From Corallococcus sp. (GTDB lineage: Bacteria > Bacillota > Clostridia > Christensenellales > CAG-314), in contig JAMPHX010000071.1 in NCBI GenBank assembly GCA_023663205.1, forward strand, positions 1 to 6,763: a stretch of 6,763 bases of DNA, written 5' to 3'. Of this stretch, positions 5,243 to 6,763 are shown piece after piece. Numbering within the stretch: position 1 is the stretch's first letter; each line of letters opens with the position of its first letter. Position numbers and translations under genes: made by a program. The notes beneath the pieces were generated by a model that did not search any database, was not told the origin of the DNA, and saw only the letters and a program-made list of their open reading frames with translations.

Positions 5243-5571
5243 CGGAAATATTCGGTTGTCAAATCGGGCGGCAATTTACTTTGCGCCGTCACGGCTATTA
5301 ACTCAAACGGCTAAACCAACAATACGTCTTGCACACAAACCGCTTTACGGCGGTTGTCAAAAATAAATTCTGTTAATTGTTTAATCGGAAAGTTAAAATC
5401 TGTTTTTTTTACGCAATTACTCGGGTACTTGTTTTTACACAACTACTCGGTAAAGCAACAAACATACACAATGCTAATGCTTTTGGAAGTTTAAAATTTG
5501 TTTTCAAGCATATTTGCCAGATGCTCGGTTACCGCGCAATAGGTAACAAAGCAACAAACATATACAAATAC
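5243..5571. other. Intergenic region downstream of dinB
   Basis: No gene is supported. It contains a bulged hairpin GGCG/CGCC plus CAA/TTG (5267-5287) and a hairpin AACCGC/GCGGTT (5338-5355). Neither has a U tract, so I see no convincing dinB terminator. The weak 5-bp AT stem before eight T residues (5403-5410) is the best candidate. A short open frame at 5377-5586 ends inside the recX terminator, starts with TTG without a ribosome binding site, and is rejected as a gene. Confidence 0.4.
5452..5562. repeat. 15-bp direct repeat, two copies plus a partial third
   Basis: AAAGCAACAAACATA occurs at 5452-5466 and 5548-5562, 96 bp apart, and a diverged core CAGCAAACATAC lies at 5678-5689. The second copy is preceded by a GTTACC/GGTAAC stem (5528-5547). 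It looks like local duplication in A/T-rich intergenic DNA, with no sign of a CRISPR or transposon end. Confidence 0.6.
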
Positions 5572-5602
5572 AAAAAGCGCATCTAAAATTTTAGATGCGC
5601 TT
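5572..5602 (-). terminator. Strong terminator facing the recX transcript
   Basis: A perfect 28-bp palindrome (5575-5602, arms AAGCGCATCTAAAA and its complement) is followed on the minus strand by a run of five U (5576-5572). It ends the recX-side transcript about 145 nt after the recX stop. The plus-strand side lacks a good U tract but could act weakly on dinB transcripts. Confidence 0.85.
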
Positions 5603-5745
5603 AAATAATAAACAAGCCTAATTCTGATTTTAGACACAACATACGGTTTTGCAGTCAAAACCAATGGCGCAATTGCGCAGCAAACATACTTGAAACAATA
5701 TTGTTTTGCCTGACGTCAAATACTTTTGCACCTCTCAAAACTCTT
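5603..5745 (-). repeat. Palindrome cluster in the recX 3' untranslated region
   Basis: Four short perfect inverted repeats lie within about 75 bp: GGTTTTG-CAGT-CAAAACC (5645-5662), GCGCAATTGCGC (5667-5678), AAACAATATTGTTT (5693-5706) and TGACGTCA (5711-5718). None has its own U tract. They sit between the recX stop and its terminator, so they would form a structured 3' UTR or could be protein sites on DNA. Confidence 0.5.
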
Positions 5746-6363
5746 TTAGTCCTCATCCGACCTGTATTCCGAAATCAACGAATTTACGACGTCGTAGCCG
5801 TACCCGCGCGAAAGCAAATAACGCTGCAAACCCGAAAGCGATTTCAAATCCCGCTGTTTGCCGCGCATATACTTTTCCGCAAGACGTTTTGCATTGCCGT
5901 AATCGCAATCGGCAAAAGTTTGGCTGTACTCTTCCGCTTTGACAAGACTGAGCCCCTTTTGCAGCAATTCGTTTTTCAGCCGTCTTGCGCCTTTGCTCGC
6001 GGAATTTTGTTCTATGTACAGACGGGCATATACATCGTCGTCTATGTAACGATACCCTTTTAGTTTGGCAAGCGTTTCTTCTACAACTTTTGGAGCAAAT
6101 CCTTTTTGGGTAAGATAGTCGCGCATTTGGCGAGATGTTTTCATTGCGCGCGAAAGATAATCCGCCGCTTTGCCGAATGCCGCGCTTACTTCGCTGTCGA
6201 ATATTGCGGCTTCAAGCGACTCCGGAGATACTTCCTTGCCCACTTTGAGCCCCGCAGACAAAGCGGAAACAATTTCCATTCCGCACAAAAATTCACCGTC
6301 GACGTAGACGTTTACCCTTTGTTTGTTTTTCTTTTGTATTTCCAAGGCTGTGATTGTAGGCAT
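5746..6363 (-). CDS. recX: Regulatory protein RecX
   Basis: RecX binds RecA filaments and limits their activity during recombination and the SOS response, in the cytoplasm. The protein is 205 aa, within the usual 150-270 range. An N-terminal beta-rich segment (MPTITALEIQKKNKQRVNVY, then VDGEFLCGME) is typical of Firmicutes RecX. Three three-helix repeats follow: about 63-104 (AADYLSRAMKTSRQMRDYL), 105-150 (YIDDDVYARLYIEQNSASKG, RRLKNELLQKG) and 155-202 (AEKYMRGKQRDLKSL, RYLLSRGYGYDVVNSLI). ATG 6363 is supported by AGGAG 4 nt upstream; the longer open frame upstream to 6468 reads through non-family sequence. It follows the partial gene at 6431 by 67 nt with no promoter evident, so the two are likely co-transcribed. 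recA is not in view. Confidence 0.95.
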   Translation of the reverse strand: MPTITALEIQKKNKQRVNVYVDGEFLCGMEIVSALSAGLKVGKEVSPESLEAAIFDSEVSAAFGKAADYLSRAMKTSRQMRDYLTQKGFAPKVVEETLAKLKGYRYIDDDVYARLYIEQNSASKGARRLKNELLQKGLSLVKAEEYSQTFADCDYGNAKRLAEKYMRGKQRDLKSLSGLQRYLLSRGYGYDVVNSLISEYRSDED

Positions 6364-6430
6364 ATTTCTCCTGCAAATCCCGTACAAATTCCGACGGCAT
6401 CCGCACGGCAAACAAAACTCTGAGTCAAAG

Positions 6431-6763
6431 TCAGATGACGTTTGCTCCCGAAGATTTGTATTTTTCAACCGCTCTTTGAAACCGTCCCGAAAGTTTTACC
6501 AAATATGATTGCTTTTCGTACTCGGTCATATTTGCTATAAGGTCGGCGTCCGCAAGCAATGCAAGAGGATTTACCACAGTTTCCTTGCTCTCCATGATTT
6601 GCACTACTTTGTTGTAGAATTGCTCTTCTTCGTAATATGCCTCCGCGTCGTATATCTGACGGGATATTTTTTGATTGTATTCCTTTGCGACTTTGATACT
6701 ATCCAAACCCATAGTCGCCGCAACTTGCTTTTCCTGTTCCAATTTAACTTTTGCGTCTTGCCA
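6431..6763 (-). CDS. Unidentified protein, C-terminal part (runs off the right edge)
   Basis: The frame is open to the window edge, so this is the last 110 residues of a longer protein. The apparent TTG start at 6742 is internal. The visible part is highly charged and helical, beginning WQDAKVKLEQEKQVAATMG. A probable coiled-coil segment follows (KEYNQKISRQIYDAEAYYEE), then a hydrophobic helix near VNPLALLADADLIANMTEYE and a final helix SYLVKLSGRFQRAVEKYKSS. No membrane segment or catalytic motif is evident. I do not recognise the family. It ends 67 nt before recX on the same strand, so it is probably upstream in the same transcript. Confidence 0.8.
   Translation of the reverse strand, partial: WQDAKVKLEQEKQVAATMGLDSIKVAKEYNQKISRQIYDAEAYYEEEQFYNKVVQIMESKETVVNPLALLADADLIANMTEYEKQSYLVKLSGRFQRAVEKYKSSGANVI

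Noticed and set aside
5338..5355. AACCGC/GCGGTT hairpin as the dinB terminator
   Set aside because: Followed by GTCAAAAATAAA rather than a U tract on the plus strand, and on the minus strand no U tract follows either.
5377..5586. 69-codon plus-strand open frame with an internal KATNI repeat
   Set aside because: TTG start without a ribosome binding site. It ends inside the recX terminator palindrome, and the peptide repeat simply reflects the 15-bp DNA repeat.

Overview
The window looks like ordinary chromosome from a low-to-moderate GC Bacillota (Clostridia-type) bacterium, probably an uncultured relative. This rests on a T-box tRNA-sensing leader, a DUF896 (YnzC-like) protein, an ECF-transporter S component next to a DUF1893 protein, a LexA box of the Bacillus/Clostridium GAAC-N4-GTTC type, purine-rich Shine-Dalgarno sites and rho-independent terminators. 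I see no insertion sequence, CRISPR array, tRNA, rRNA or prophage gene. Species-level placement is not possible from the sequence alone.

Layout, left to right. At 1-514 a minus-strand regulatory leader leaves the window on the left: promoter (486-514), T-box stem I with an AUC (Ile) specifier (378-380), intrinsic terminator (230-257), then about 230 nt of leader ending in a strong Shine-Dalgarno-like site at the very edge. The controlled gene, probably ileS or another isoleucine gene, starts outside. At 687-902 (minus) lies a DUF896 protein with its own promoter, and at 1023-1658 (minus) an unrecognised three-TM membrane protein with promoter, 5' hairpin and terminator. At 2007-3816 (minus) a tight operon reads ECF S component, DUF1893 protein, rsmI, with an inverted repeat at the start of its transcript. 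Divergently, dinB (4025-5242, plus) encodes a Y-family DNA polymerase under a consensus promoter whose spacer holds a LexA box. A roughly 500-nt convergent intergenic region follows, with short direct repeats, a cluster of palindromes and the recX-side terminator. At the right are recX (5746-6363, minus) and the C-terminal part of an unidentified protein (6431-6763, minus).

Functionally the window mixes translation (T-box leader, RsmI 16S rRNA methyltransferase), vitamin-type uptake (ECF S component) and DNA damage response (SOS-controlled dinB, recX). I did not find a convincing new multi-gene defence or mobile system. The most unusual items are regulatory: a T-box leader lacking the canonical T-box sequence but keeping the tRNA-pairing UGGU next to its antiterminator helix, terminator-like or operator-like inverted repeats exactly at two transcription starts, and two promoters whose predicted transcripts begin at the ribosome binding site.
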